A DNA stretch of 64,000 nucleotides from contig NZ_CP152389.1 of assembly GCF_038806765.1 (NCBI RefSeq), positions 5,084,001-5,148,000 of the forward strand. Reading direction: 5' to 3'. The stretch comes from Mucilaginibacter sp. CSA2-8R (GTDB lineage Bacteria; Bacteroidota; Bacteroidia; Sphingobacteriales; Sphingobacteriaceae). A program made the translations under genes and the position numbers. Positions 17,553 to 26,611 of this stretch are shown here, piece after piece. Below the pieces are notes generated by a model. That model was not told the DNA's origin. It saw nothing but the letters and a program-made list of their open reading frames with translations, and did not search any database. The stretch's first letter is position 1. Every line of letters begins with the position of its first letter.

Positions 17553-20327
17553 TTAATAACTTACCAGTTTTACCGGCCCCAGCAAACCTGATGGCATCGG
17601 TTTCCAGTTGGAGGCATCAAACGGTTTGTAGTCGATATTCACAAAATTGATTTCGTGGTATTTGCGCCATTCAATTTTGTGCTGGTCCATGTACCTGATG
17701 CGGTTGGCCATCAGGTTATCAACCTCTACCTTAATGGTGTTGTTGCCTGCTTTGAGGAAACTGCCTACGCGGGCTTTAAAAGGGATGCTCCATAAAATAC
17801 CTACTTCTTTACCGTTAATCCATACCCGGGCACTTTCATCAACCTGACCTAGGTCGAGCACATATTCGCCCGCCTTTTTAGCCGGTAAATTAAACGTGCT
17901 TGTATAAACACCCGTCCCGGAAAAGTTTACCGCAGTAGTATCGCCTAAATCAGTCCAGGAAGTAAGTTTAGGCAACTTTTTAGCGGCAGGTAATACCGGC
18001 CCACCCTGGGTAAACTCCAGCTTCCAGGGGTTATCCAGCTTTACTTCGCCGGTTGGTTTATCCAAATAGCGCCATTTAGGTAAAGCCGCTTTGGCCTGTT
18101 GCCCGGCCATCAGTATTAAGGCTTCGCCCGATTGCAACTGCACCCTTACCATGCTTTGGTTTTGCCCTGCGGTTACCGGAGCGGTACCGTAGGATCCGGT
18201 TTGCGGGTCCATGATGGTTACCGAAGCGTAATTGCCGTTAAGCGGTAAGCGAGTATCAATAGATTTAGCGGTGTGGTTAACCAGATAGTAATATTTGCTA
18301 CCATTAACATCCCGGCGGATAAACTGCAAACCGGTTTCCACCAGCTTTTCGCCCCTTACCGATGCCATTGTCAGGGCATCTTCCAGATTATCCGACAACA
18401 ATACTTTACCGCTGCCCACAGTGGCTTGCTTTACACCGTTACCCGCATTGTTAAATTTTAATGCAGTGAGTATTTGTTTGAGCTGAGCTCTGCGCCCCTG
18501 CACATTAGCCAAACCGGGTACATCTTCGGGCAGTTTCTGGAAAACCACGGTAGCACCCTGCCCTGCAATTTTTAATATCTGCTGCAGCGTTTCTACCGGC
18601 ATCATGGTGCACTCGGGTACTACCAATACTTTATAACTGGCGTTAGCGCTGGTTTTTATACCGACGCCACTGCCTGTGCTTTTAGATAACGCCAGGTCGG
18701 ATACAAAATCTAAACTGTAACCTTCTTTTTGCAGACCAACCGCATTTTTGTAAAACGGTGTAGGTATCAGCCATTCTTTAATATCGTGTATGGCTAAAGG
18801 CATATCCATACCTTTGGGATGATTCCAGGCATCGTATATAGGCCAGTACATCAGTATTTCGTTATCGGCACGGCCGGATTGTAATACCGACTGGCAACGG
18901 GTGATGTAGCCGTTAAGCCCTGTGGCATGGCTCCATAAGCTATTATCGGGTACCATATTCATGGAGGCATAAAACAGCCAGCCCGGAAACTTCACATCCT
19001 CCGGCGAGTAGGTAGTACCATGATAAAACACATGGTTTACGCCCGATAAAAATATCTGTTCTACTTCGGGCTTACATTGCGAATACGAGGTTTTAAAATG
19101 CTCGGTAAGCCAGGTAAACGTTTCGGACGAGATGAGCGGCTTGCTGTTCACATGCCCGGCCGAAGAGGCAAACTTGAGCATAATAGGATTGGGGTCCACG
19201 TTACGCACATCAGCGCTATCGCGGCGCAGGCCCGGAATAGGAAATTTGCTGGAGCCAAAGGTTTCGCACTCGGGTATATCAACCGTGCCATATAAATCCA
19301 GCAAGTTACCCGGCGAACCGTGCGACTGGTTTTTAGTAATACTTTTTAAACCATGCGCCCAGTTGGTCCAGTTTTGAGTAAAGTTATGGAGCAGCATATT
19401 GCTCATAGTTTCGCGGTAGTCCGACTTTACCCGGCCTACGCTTTCATTATCATCATTGCTCATCAGTTCGCGCAAGTGCATGCGCAAATCGTAACCGTGA
19501 TCTTTTTGGAAAGCTTCAAACAAAGTGGGCGACCAGCTGGCACCATATACTTCATAACTATCGTTAAAATAAGCACGTACTGCGGGTTTCCCGCCTTTAT
19601 AGGCATCCGTAAAGCGGGCCAAGTAAACATCGGTAGCCTTTTTCGACAGGTGGTCGAGTGTATAACCCTCGCCGCCCGGCGCAGCGCGTTTAACTTTTTG
19701 CAAGGTTTTGCCCACAAAGGCAGCGTAAATTTCGGTTTTGGTTTTAACCGGCGCCATGTTAAAATTACCGTTGGCATCAACCTTATCCATCACATTGGTC
19801 GCGTTACCTTTATCATCATAGGCTACCAAAGCCTGTAATACCGCCACGTCACGCTGCTTGGGGTCGGTTACCCGGATCGCTTCTTTTACAATTTCGCCGG
19901 GGTTGAGTTTATAAGTTTGGATGATGAGCTTGCTGGCAGCATCGGCCGTTTTAATTTGCGGGCCGCCAAAAGGCCAGCCGGTACCGGTGTTCATATCCAC
20001 GCCCATGCCTAACTGTGCTGCAGTAACCGTAGTATAGTTAAGCATATCCATCCATTTGGGCGAGAGGAAATCGATATACCTGTTTTCATATCCTATGGCT
20101 CCATAAATAGGTGTTACTTCAACACCGCCAAAACCAGCTTGCTGATATTCCCCCAGCAGCATGCCTATATTTTTCTGGTCAACGGCATTGCCCATCCACC
20201 ACCAGCGGGTCCAGGGGCGGGTTTCCTTTTTTACAGCGGGCCAAACGGAGGGCTGTTTGGTTTGCGCAATGCCCGATGTAGCAACGGCGCAAAAGGTAGT
20301 GATATATAAAAAACGCTTTAACAACAT
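17553..20327 (-). CDS. GH106 family alpha-L-rhamnosidase-like enzyme
   Basis: Predicted to hydrolyse terminal alpha-L-rhamnose from pectic side chains or glycosides. It is 924 residues with signal peptide MLLKRFLYITTFCAVATSGIAQ. The GH106 N-terminal hallmark is seen as RPWTRWWWMGNAV then GFGGVEVTPIYGAIGYE (about residues 37-82), then GMGVDMNTGTGWPFGGP (about 111-127). A middle region contains SSETFTWLTEHFKTSY and HVFYHGTTYSP. A C-terminal jelly-roll sugar-binding domain (about 800-910) has ARVWINGKEVG. It is 24 bp downstream of rhaM, which independently supports rhamnose as product. Confidence 0.9.
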   Translation of the reverse strand: MLLKRFLYITTFCAVATSGIAQTKQPSVWPAVKKETRPWTRWWWMGNAVDQKNIGMLLGEYQQAGFGGVEVTPIYGAIGYENRYIDFLSPKWMDMLNYTTVTAAQLGMGVDMNTGTGWPFGGPQIKTADAASKLIIQTYKLNPGEIVKEAIRVTDPKQRDVAVLQALVAYDDKGNATNVMDKVDANGNFNMAPVKTKTEIYAAFVGKTLQKVKRAAPGGEGYTLDHLSKKATDVYLARFTDAYKGGKPAVRAYFNDSYEVYGASWSPTLFEAFQKDHGYDLRMHLRELMSNDDNESVGRVKSDYRETMSNMLLHNFTQNWTNWAHGLKSITKNQSHGSPGNLLDLYGTVDIPECETFGSSKFPIPGLRRDSADVRNVDPNPIMLKFASSAGHVNSKPLISSETFTWLTEHFKTSYSQCKPEVEQIFLSGVNHVFYHGTTYSPEDVKFPGWLFYASMNMVPDNSLWSHATGLNGYITRCQSVLQSGRADNEILMYWPIYDAWNHPKGMDMPLAIHDIKEWLIPTPFYKNAVGLQKEGYSLDFVSDLALSKSTGSGVGIKTSANASYKVLVVPECTMMPVETLQQILKIAGQGATVVFQKLPEDVPGLANVQGRRAQLKQILTALKFNNAGNGVKQATVGSGKVLLSDNLEDALTMASVRGEKLVETGLQFIRRDVNGSKYYYLVNHTAKSIDTRLPLNGNYASVTIMDPQTGSYGTAPVTAGQNQSMVRVQLQSGEALILMAGQQAKAALPKWRYLDKPTGEVKLDNPWKLEFTQGGPVLPAAKKLPKLTSWTDLGDTTAVNFSGTGVYTSTFNLPAKKAGEYVLDLGQVDESARVWINGKEVGILWSIPFKARVGSFLKAGNNTIKVEVDNLMANRIRYMDQHKIEWRKYHEINFVNIDYKPFDASNWKPMPSGLLGPVKLVSY

Positions 20328-20351
20328 GGTTTTAAATTTTAGTGATGGTAA

Positions 20352-20663
20352 TTAATCCATGTGAAAAACTTCGACCAGCGGCTTGCTTACCGGCGAGTTA
20401 TCCGCGTTGGTTTCCATAATATCGGCCATGTAAGCCCACCATTTTTGTACTACTTCGGTGCTGCCCAAATCCTGTGATGACTGGCCGGATTGCAGCTGTA
20501 CGCCAAAAAGGGTATTGGTTTCTTCGTCTAAAAAAATAGTATAATCACTGATGCCGTTGGCTTTAAGCAATGCAGCCAGTTCGGGCCATATTTCATTGTG
20601 ACGTTTTGTATACTCATTTTTAAAGCCTTCTTTCAGCTTCATTTTAAAAGCTACCTTTTGCAT
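20352..20663 (-). CDS. rhaM: L-rhamnose mutarotase
   Basis: Interconverts alpha- and beta-L-rhamnose so that released sugar enters rhamnose catabolism quickly. The 103-residue dimeric ferredoxin-like fold carries family features: AFKMKLKEGFKNEYTKRHNEIWPEL (N-terminal, with the conserved His-Glu pair in RHNEIWP), the strand ISDYTIFLDEETNTLFG, and WWAYMADIMETN near the C-terminus. There is no signal peptide, so it is cytoplasmic. I chose the ATG at 20663 because MQKVAFKMK matches the usual start. It sits between the exported GH2 and GH106 genes in one probable operon. Confidence 0.93.
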   Translation of the reverse strand: MQKVAFKMKLKEGFKNEYTKRHNEIWPELAALLKANGISDYTIFLDEETNTLFGVQLQSGQSSQDLGSTEVVQKWWAYMADIMETNADNSPVSKPLVEVFHMD

Positions 20664-20719
20664 ATTCGTCTCATTTATCAATAAGCAGCTTGGTTTGCAC
20701 TGCTGTACTGTATTATCAA

Positions 20720-23608
20720 TTAAAATAATTCGTCTTTTACCGGGCGGGTAAAGTTTTGTTGATTTTTACCTGCTTGCTCCAACAAGCCAAAGTAAAAGTA
20801 TAAGGTACGTTTAGTGGTGCCGTTGATATGATTAGCCTCACTCTGCGGACCTAATTTAGCGGTATTGCCATCAATTTTTAAAGCCAGCTTGGTACCCTCG
20901 GCCGGTATAGCATCCAAAAATGATAAATTACCCGATGGCAAACCCGGAAAAGGCTTAACGCCAGATAAACCATAAAAATCGAACAGGCGCACATACAGGT
21001 CAGGCTCTTTAGCAGCCATCAAAAACTTACCTTCAACCGTATTCAGTTCCATCCAGGTTACATTGGCAAAATACCCTTTAAACTCCGGGAATATCCAGGG
21101 TGCGCTACCCGTCTGGGTGTTATTGTAAGGGTTAATCCATACATCATCGGCCACGCCCTGCAACCGGTTTTTCCAAACACGATAAGGGCCTTTGCCTAAC
21201 CATTTAGCACCTAACACATAGTTTTCGGGGTAGGTAAAAGTAATACCTGCATAAGGGTAATCGCCTTGCAGGGCATATTCATAATCGAGGCTAATCCAGC
21301 CGCTGCCAAACATTTTCCAGCGGGCGTATTTCATATCGCCGGTATAGCTAATCTCTACCACCTCGCCGTCGGCTTCCTGCCGGTGCTTGATGTCTTTAAA
21401 TGTGGCGTTGCCGCTAACCAGCGCCGGTCCGCCACCAAACGAGACAGGGTCGCCTGCATAACCAATCAGGTTAATAATCTGTCCATTCCTTTTGTTGAAG
21501 GTTAAAGCAATGGCACCGGCTTTTAACTGCAAAGTCGAATCTGTTTCGGCAACCTGCACCGGGCTTTTGCCGGTCAGGTTCATTACGTTATTCAGCAAAC
21601 GGTCGTTGCTGTTTTTCCAAACCCAGCGGTAAAGCTGGTTTTTAAACGGATCATAAGCCGATAAAGCCAGCGCATCGTAGCTTTTCCAGTCGGCAGGTAA
21701 ATTTAATGCGAGGTTACCTGTAGCCAGCGGGGCTACCGACGGGCCTGTGAACGAGCCTTTCTTTTTAATGATATAGCTTCCATCTTGTTCATTAGGCTTG
21801 CGGTAATCAATCAGTTCCCAATTAAATGTGCATTGGTTTAGGTTGGTAAAATGGAATCGGTTTTCGACCGGAATACCGCTATTAAAATCAGCAGGTAACG
21901 TTTTAAGGGTGATGTGTACCGGCGAGAAAATTTCGCGCATGGCATAAAAGCTGCCCTCCTTTTCGCGGTGCGGACCTAAAACACCATCAGGTGCGTTTAC
22001 GCCGTTTACATCAATCATATTGTTGTGATCGGTGCGCACAATACCTTCATCAACCAAAGCCCAGATAAAGCCGCCGCCGCTGCGTTTCGATTTCCAATGC
22101 AGTTCCCAAAAATCGGACAGGCCTGTGGCACCGCCGCCGTCATCCTGCGCATGCAAAAACTCGGTAGGCATGTAAATATTGGTATCAGCCAATATGCTTT
22201 TGGTACTGTAATAATCTTCGTAGTGGTTACAATCAATGCCGTTAAAGGCATTACCCGGACGATGGTGCGGATGGATTACCGTACGCTTAGAAAAATCATA
22301 CTGCGTAAAATATTGGTCCAGTTCTTTATTGGTACCGCCCTCGTTACCGTTATCCCAAAAAATGATAGAAGGGTGGTTTACATCGCGCAGCACCATTTCT
22401 TTTACCAGCTTTTTACCGGCAGCTGTGCTGTAAGCTTTTTGCCAGCCGGCCAGTTCATCTAACACATAAAGCCCTAATGAATCGCATATTTCCAGAAACT
22501 TTTTATCGGGCGGATAATGTGACATGCGCACGGCATTCATATTCATTTCCTTCATCAGCTTTACATCCAACAGCTGTATATCGTCATTAAGCGTACGTCC
22601 GGTTTCGGGCCACCAGCTGTGGCGGTTTATACCCTTCATTTTGATGTTTACACCGTTGAGGTAAATCCCATCGCCTTTACGCACTTCGATGGTACGAAAA
22701 CCAAACTTTTCGGACGTTTGATATACGGTAGTAGCCCCTGCTTTTAAGGCTACATTAACTTTATAAAGATTAGGCGTTTCTGAAGTCCATAACTGTGGGT
22801 TGCTTACCTTGGTTACCAGGTTTACCACGCTGTCGGCCGGGCGCACATTAGCGGTGGTACGGTTAACTACTTTACCTTTGGCATCGGTAATTTCGGTAAC
22901 CAATTGCAGGTTTTGCTTAACATGCTCCGGGCGTACCTGCATTTTAAAACTACCATCGGCTTTGGCATCAATAGCCAGGTGACTGATGTGCTGTTTAGGA
23001 TAAGCCGCTAAATAAACCGGGCGAAAAATACCCCCGAATACCCAATAGTCGGCCAAACGTTCGGCATTGTTTACCGATGCATCGGCAGACATTTTACTAA
23101 CCCGCGCTTCGAGCAAGTTATTGCTGCCAAATTTCAGCTTATCGTTGATATTGTATTTAAACTCGTAAAAAGCTCCCTGGTGTTTGTCGCCGGCCGATTT
23201 GCCATTGATTTTCACTTCGGTATCGGTCATGGAGCCTTCAAAAACCAAATAAACATCCATGTCTTTCCAAGCTTGCGGTACCTGAAAATTTAATTTATAA
23301 ATACCCTGTTCGTCGGCAAAGCGGAAGTTTTTGCCGTAGGTTTTGTAATCACGACCGTAATTATAGTTGCCAAAACCTTGCTGTTCCCAGCAAGACGGAA
23401 CTGCTATTTTAGTCCAGTAACCGCTTTTGCGGCCACCAGTACAATAAAAATCCCATAACACATTGGTGCGGTTATCTTTACCCGACAGGTATTTAATTTG
23501 CCGCATGCCCGGTGCGGGCGCAGCCTCGGCGCGTAAAAACATTGCCGACAACAGGAATGCCAAAAATAATTTTAAGTGTGCAGGCAAAGAGTAATTGTTA
23601 ATCATCAT
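20720..23608 (-). CDS. Secreted GH2 beta-glycosidase (beta-galactosidase-like)
   Basis: A 962-residue exported enzyme, likely a beta-galactosidase or beta-glucuronidase. Signal peptide region: HLKLFLAFLLSAMFLRAEA. Domains run as an N-terminal sugar-binding jelly roll (about 45-205, with IAVPSCWEQQGFG), an Ig-like domain (about 210-305), the catalytic barrel (about 306-560) and a C-terminal supersandwich-like domain (about 690-950). The acid/base Glu is in WDNGNEGG and the nucleophile Glu is in PTEFLHAQ. It is first in the leftward cluster, and a 14-bp palindrome lies 26 bp before its start. The precise substrate is not decided by sequence. Confidence 0.9.
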   Translation of the reverse strand: MMINNYSLPAHLKLFLAFLLSAMFLRAEAAPAPGMRQIKYLSGKDNRTNVLWDFYCTGGRKSGYWTKIAVPSCWEQQGFGNYNYGRDYKTYGKNFRFADEQGIYKLNFQVPQAWKDMDVYLVFEGSMTDTEVKINGKSAGDKHQGAFYEFKYNINDKLKFGSNNLLEARVSKMSADASVNNAERLADYWVFGGIFRPVYLAAYPKQHISHLAIDAKADGSFKMQVRPEHVKQNLQLVTEITDAKGKVVNRTTANVRPADSVVNLVTKVSNPQLWTSETPNLYKVNVALKAGATTVYQTSEKFGFRTIEVRKGDGIYLNGVNIKMKGINRHSWWPETGRTLNDDIQLLDVKLMKEMNMNAVRMSHYPPDKKFLEICDSLGLYVLDELAGWQKAYSTAAGKKLVKEMVLRDVNHPSIIFWDNGNEGGTNKELDQYFTQYDFSKRTVIHPHHRPGNAFNGIDCNHYEDYYSTKSILADTNIYMPTEFLHAQDDGGGATGLSDFWELHWKSKRSGGGFIWALVDEGIVRTDHNNMIDVNGVNAPDGVLGPHREKEGSFYAMREIFSPVHITLKTLPADFNSGIPVENRFHFTNLNQCTFNWELIDYRKPNEQDGSYIIKKKGSFTGPSVAPLATGNLALNLPADWKSYDALALSAYDPFKNQLYRWVWKNSNDRLLNNVMNLTGKSPVQVAETDSTLQLKAGAIALTFNKRNGQIINLIGYAGDPVSFGGGPALVSGNATFKDIKHRQEADGEVVEISYTGDMKYARWKMFGSGWISLDYEYALQGDYPYAGITFTYPENYVLGAKWLGKGPYRVWKNRLQGVADDVWINPYNNTQTGSAPWIFPEFKGYFANVTWMELNTVEGKFLMAAKEPDLYVRLFDFYGLSGVKPFPGLPSGNLSFLDAIPAEGTKLALKIDGNTAKLGPQSEANHINGTTKRTLYFYFGLLEQAGKNQQNFTRPVKDELF

Positions 23609-23634
23609 AGGCTATTGGTTCAAGAGCCGCCGTG

Positions 23635-23648
23635 TGGTGTTAACACCA
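23635..23648. promoter_or_regulatory. Perfect 14-bp palindrome TGGTGTTAACACCA, probable operator
   Basis: The sequence is its own reverse complement and lies 26 bp before the GH2 start. The size and symmetry suit a dimeric repressor or activator such as a LacI- or GntR-type protein. No such regulator is encoded in the window. Confidence 0.55.
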
Positions 23649-23994
23649 TTCGCTTTTGCTCTTTTTCACATTGTACTTTTTTATCCGTTTACTACCGTTG
23701 TAATATCCGTCGTTTTTTGATTGAACCCGGACGACGGATGCAAAATGGATTAAAGTATCATGTGTTTATTTGACTATAAGTTTTATAATCGGTTTTGGAG
23801 CACAATGTACCTACTCGGGCAAATTCATCTATCCTGAACCGTCATGTTTTACCTGTAACATTTTTATACAATATTTGCATCCAGGCGGGCATGATGCATC
23901 AGGATAGTTACATTGAAAGGGTTGATTAGGTTCGGGCTAACAACAACATTATAGCTTCATTTAAAAAGAAAAAAACTAACCGCTGCTAACCAAT

Positions 23995-24002
23995 TATCTT
24001 TG
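23995..24002 (+). promoter_or_regulatory. -7 element TATCTTTG of the GH43 gene
   Basis: An exact match to TAnnTTTG, ending 17 bp before the GH43 start codon. No TTTG is found at the expected -33 position, which fits an activator-dependent promoter. Confidence 0.45.
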
Positions 24003-24019
24003 AAAACCAAATATCCGCA

Positions 24020-25027
24020 ATGAGTAGTCTATATTTATTTAGCTTGAAAGCATCCATTTTGTTGGGAATGGCCAACTTGTTTAACGGCAGCTATACCAGC
24101 AAGTCGCATCAGCCTTTAAGCGATACTGTGATAAATGCCGAAGGCAACCCCATAATCAAACATAAATACACGGCCGACCCGGGTGCCATGGTGTATAAAG
24201 GCAAAGTTTACCTATATACCGGACACGATGAAGCACCTAAAGCACAGGCCCGTTACGTAATGCACGACTGGCTGTGCTTTTCATCGCCAGACATGGTAAC
24301 CTGGACCGAACACTCTATTCCGTTAAAGGTGACCGACTTTGCTTGGGCTAAGGATGATGCCTGGGCATCACAGGTAATTGAGCGTAATGGTAAATTTTAC
24401 TGGTACGTGGCTATTGAGCATAAAACCATACATGGCAAGGCTATTGGCGTAGCGGTGGCCGATAGCCCGATAGGCCCGTTTAAAGATGCCCGTGGTTCGG
24501 CTATCATTACCAATGACATGACCACCGAAGCTAAAATTAGCTGGGATGATATTGACCCATCAGTATTTATTGACGACGACGGACAAGCTTATCTGTTTTG
24601 GGGCAATACCACCGCCCATTATGCCAAATTAAAAAGCAACATGATTGAGCTGGACGGCCCTATAAAAACCGTCAAAGGCTTGCCGCGCTACACCGAAGCC
24701 CCATGGATACACAAACGTAACGGCTGGTATTACCTTTCATACGCCAGCGAATTTCCGGAGAAGATTTGTTACGCCATGAGCCGAAACATCAATGGTCCCT
24801 GGCAGTATAAAGGCATTATTAACGAGATTGCCGGCAACTCTAACACCAATCACCAGGCCATCATCAATTTTAAAGGCAAAGATTATTTTATTTACCATAA
24901 CGGCGCGCTAACGCCCGATGCCGGAAGCTACCACCGTTCGGTATGCATTGATTATTTGTATTACAATCCGGATGGTACTATTAAACGGGTAATGATGACT
25001 ACCGAAGGGGTTAAGAAAGTGAAGTAA
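24020..25027 (+). CDS. GH43 family glycosidase (arabinofuranosidase/xylosidase type)
   Basis: A 335-residue five-bladed beta-propeller enzyme. The three catalytic acids are visible: general base Asp in YTADPGAMVY (about residue 54), the pKa-modulating Asp in WDDIDPSVFIDDD (about 178) and the general acid Glu in YTEAPWIHKRNGWYYLSY (about 230). The N-terminal LYLFSLKASILLGMANLF is hydrophobic and probably a signal peptide. Members remove alpha-L-arabinofuranose or beta-D-xylose side groups. It is 17 bp upstream of the GH28 gene and cotranscribed with it, heading away from the rhamnosidase operon. Confidence 0.9.
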   Translation: MSSLYLFSLKASILLGMANLFNGSYTSKSHQPLSDTVINAEGNPIIKHKYTADPGAMVYKGKVYLYTGHDEAPKAQARYVMHDWLCFSSPDMVTWTEHSIPLKVTDFAWAKDDAWASQVIERNGKFYWYVAIEHKTIHGKAIGVAVADSPIGPFKDARGSAIITNDMTTEAKISWDDIDPSVFIDDDGQAYLFWGNTTAHYAKLKSNMIELDGPIKTVKGLPRYTEAPWIHKRNGWYYLSYASEFPEKICYAMSRNINGPWQYKGIINEIAGNSNTNHQAIINFKGKDYFIYHNGALTPDAGSYHRSVCIDYLYYNPDGTIKRVMMTTEGVKKVK

Positions 25028-25044
25028 TAAACGTTATAAAAGCG

Positions 25045-26547
25045 ATGAAGAAATTCCTTATTTGCGCCTTTTTGCTTTGTATCAGTTACTATGTATTTGC
25101 ACAGCCTAATTGGTATAACATACGCAGCTATGGCGCCAAAGGCGACAGTCAAACTATTGATACGCGAGCAATTAACAATGCCATTGATGCAGCAGCGGCG
25201 GCAGGTGGAGGTACGGTATACTTTCCGGCGGGTAATTATCTCAGCACATCCATCCATTTAAAAAGCAAAATTACATTGCGGTTAGAGCAGGGCTGTACAC
25301 TGATTGCGGCCGACAGTGGCCTGGATGAACCCGAACCGAACCCCGCCGGCTTTAACTACCAGGACTTTGGCCATAGCCACTGGCATAACAGTTTAATATG
25401 GGGCGAAAACCTAGAAGATGTATCGATTATTGGCCCAGGTAAAATTTGGGGTCGCGGCCTTACCCGCAACGACCGGCCCAAACCAACGCAGGGAAATAAA
25501 GCCATTGCCCTGAAACTTTGCCGCAACGTAATGCTCAAAGATTTTTCGTTACTATATGGCGGGCATTTTGGCTTGTTGGCTACCGGGGTTGACCACCTGA
25601 CAATTGACAACGTCATGATGGATACCAACCGCGACGGCATGGATATTGATGGCTGCCAAAACGTACGTGTAGCCAACTGCGCCATAAACTCGCCCTGGGA
25701 TGATGGTATTTGTTTAAAAAGCTCGTACGCTTTGGGCTATGCCCGCCCTTGCGAAAACATTACCATTACCAACTGTAATGTGAGCGGGTTTGACCGCGGC
25801 ACATTCGCCAACGGTACCTATCAACGCAAAGAAGCACACCTGGTGCCCGACCACGAAGGCCCTACCGGCCGAATTAAGTTTGGTACCGAATCTAACGGCG
25901 GATTTAAGAACATAGCCATCAGCAACTGCACGTTTCAGTTTTGCCGTGGGTTGGCTTTAGAAACCGTAGATGGCGGTGTTTTAGAAGATGTTACTATAAG
26001 CAACATTACAATGCGGGATATTGGCAACTCACCTATCTTTTTACGATTAGGTGCCCGCATGCGTGGTCCGGCCAATGTTCCGGTAGGCAGTTTAAAGCGC
26101 ATTATTATCAGTAATCTGATGGTATACAACGCCGACTCGCATTTCTCTTCACTAATTTCGGGCATACCCGGTCATGATATTGAGGATGTACAACTCAACA
26201 ACATCCGGATTTACTATCGCCCTATTGACTCGGCCGTCAGTAAAATTCAACAAGTAGTTCCCGAAAACGAGAAGCAATATCCAGAACCCGAAAAGTTTGG
26301 TATACTACCAGCTTATGGCTTTTTTATTCGCCACGCCAAAAACATCAAACTCAACAATATTGAAGTTAGCTATATAGGCGCTGAAACCCGTATACCAATT
26401 TTATTAGATGACGTTAAAGGCGTTACCCTAAACCAAGTAAAAGCGCAAGTTCCAGCCGGGCAGCCTATGTACAAATTGCACCAGGTAAGTGGCTTTGAAA
26501 TTATACCGGCAAAGTCAGTGAGTAAGAAGTTGATTGTAGTGGAGTAA
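25045..26547 (+). CDS. Secreted GH28 polygalacturonase-like enzyme
   Basis: A 500-residue right-handed beta-helix pectinase predicted to cleave galacturonic acid linkages in homogalacturonan or rhamnogalacturonan. The signal peptide is MKKFLICAFLLCISYYVFAQ. Catalytic motifs are NRDGMDIDGC (about 197-206), the Asp pair in PWDDGICLKS (about 218-227) and GRIKFGTESNGG (about 277-288). The last holds the conserved RIK but not the classical GHG histidine motif, which suggests an exo-acting or non-standard pectin specificity. It ends the rightward glycan operon and is followed by a strong terminator. Confidence 0.9.
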   Translation: MKKFLICAFLLCISYYVFAQPNWYNIRSYGAKGDSQTIDTRAINNAIDAAAAAGGGTVYFPAGNYLSTSIHLKSKITLRLEQGCTLIAADSGLDEPEPNPAGFNYQDFGHSHWHNSLIWGENLEDVSIIGPGKIWGRGLTRNDRPKPTQGNKAIALKLCRNVMLKDFSLLYGGHFGLLATGVDHLTIDNVMMDTNRDGMDIDGCQNVRVANCAINSPWDDGICLKSSYALGYARPCENITITNCNVSGFDRGTFANGTYQRKEAHLVPDHEGPTGRIKFGTESNGGFKNIAISNCTFQFCRGLALETVDGGVLEDVTISNITMRDIGNSPIFLRLGARMRGPANVPVGSLKRIIISNLMVYNADSHFSSLISGIPGHDIEDVQLNNIRIYYRPIDSAVSKIQQVVPENEKQYPEPEKFGILPAYGFFIRHAKNIKLNNIEVSYIGAETRIPILLDDVKGVTLNQVKAQVPAGQPMYKLHQVSGFEIIPAKSVSKKLIVVE

Positions 26548-26568
26548 CTATTAAGTAAAATCAATAAT

Positions 26569-26611
26569 AAAAAACACCCTCTTGCTATCTGTTAGCAAGA
26601 GGGTGTTTTTT
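26569..26611. terminator. 19-bp hairpin, bidirectional terminator
   Basis: Arms 26569-26587 and 26593-26611 pair perfectly with a 5-nt loop and end in A/T runs on both strands. It lies between converging GH28 and rlmI and touches the rlmI stop codon. Confidence 0.88.

Larger units (their letters stand above)
23609..24019. promoter_or_regulatory. Divergent control region of the glycan cluster (no gene)
   Basis: This 411-bp spacer separates leftward GH2-rhaM-GH106-GH115-GH51 from rightward GH43-GH28. It contains a perfect 14-bp palindrome (23635-23648) and TATCCGT direct repeats starting at 23682 and 23704, exactly 22 bp apart. The second repeat is the left arm of a 9-bp inverted repeat (23705-23713 with 23731-23739). 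A -7-type TATCTTTG lies at 23995-24002. I see no open reading frame or RNA gene. Confidence 0.6.
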
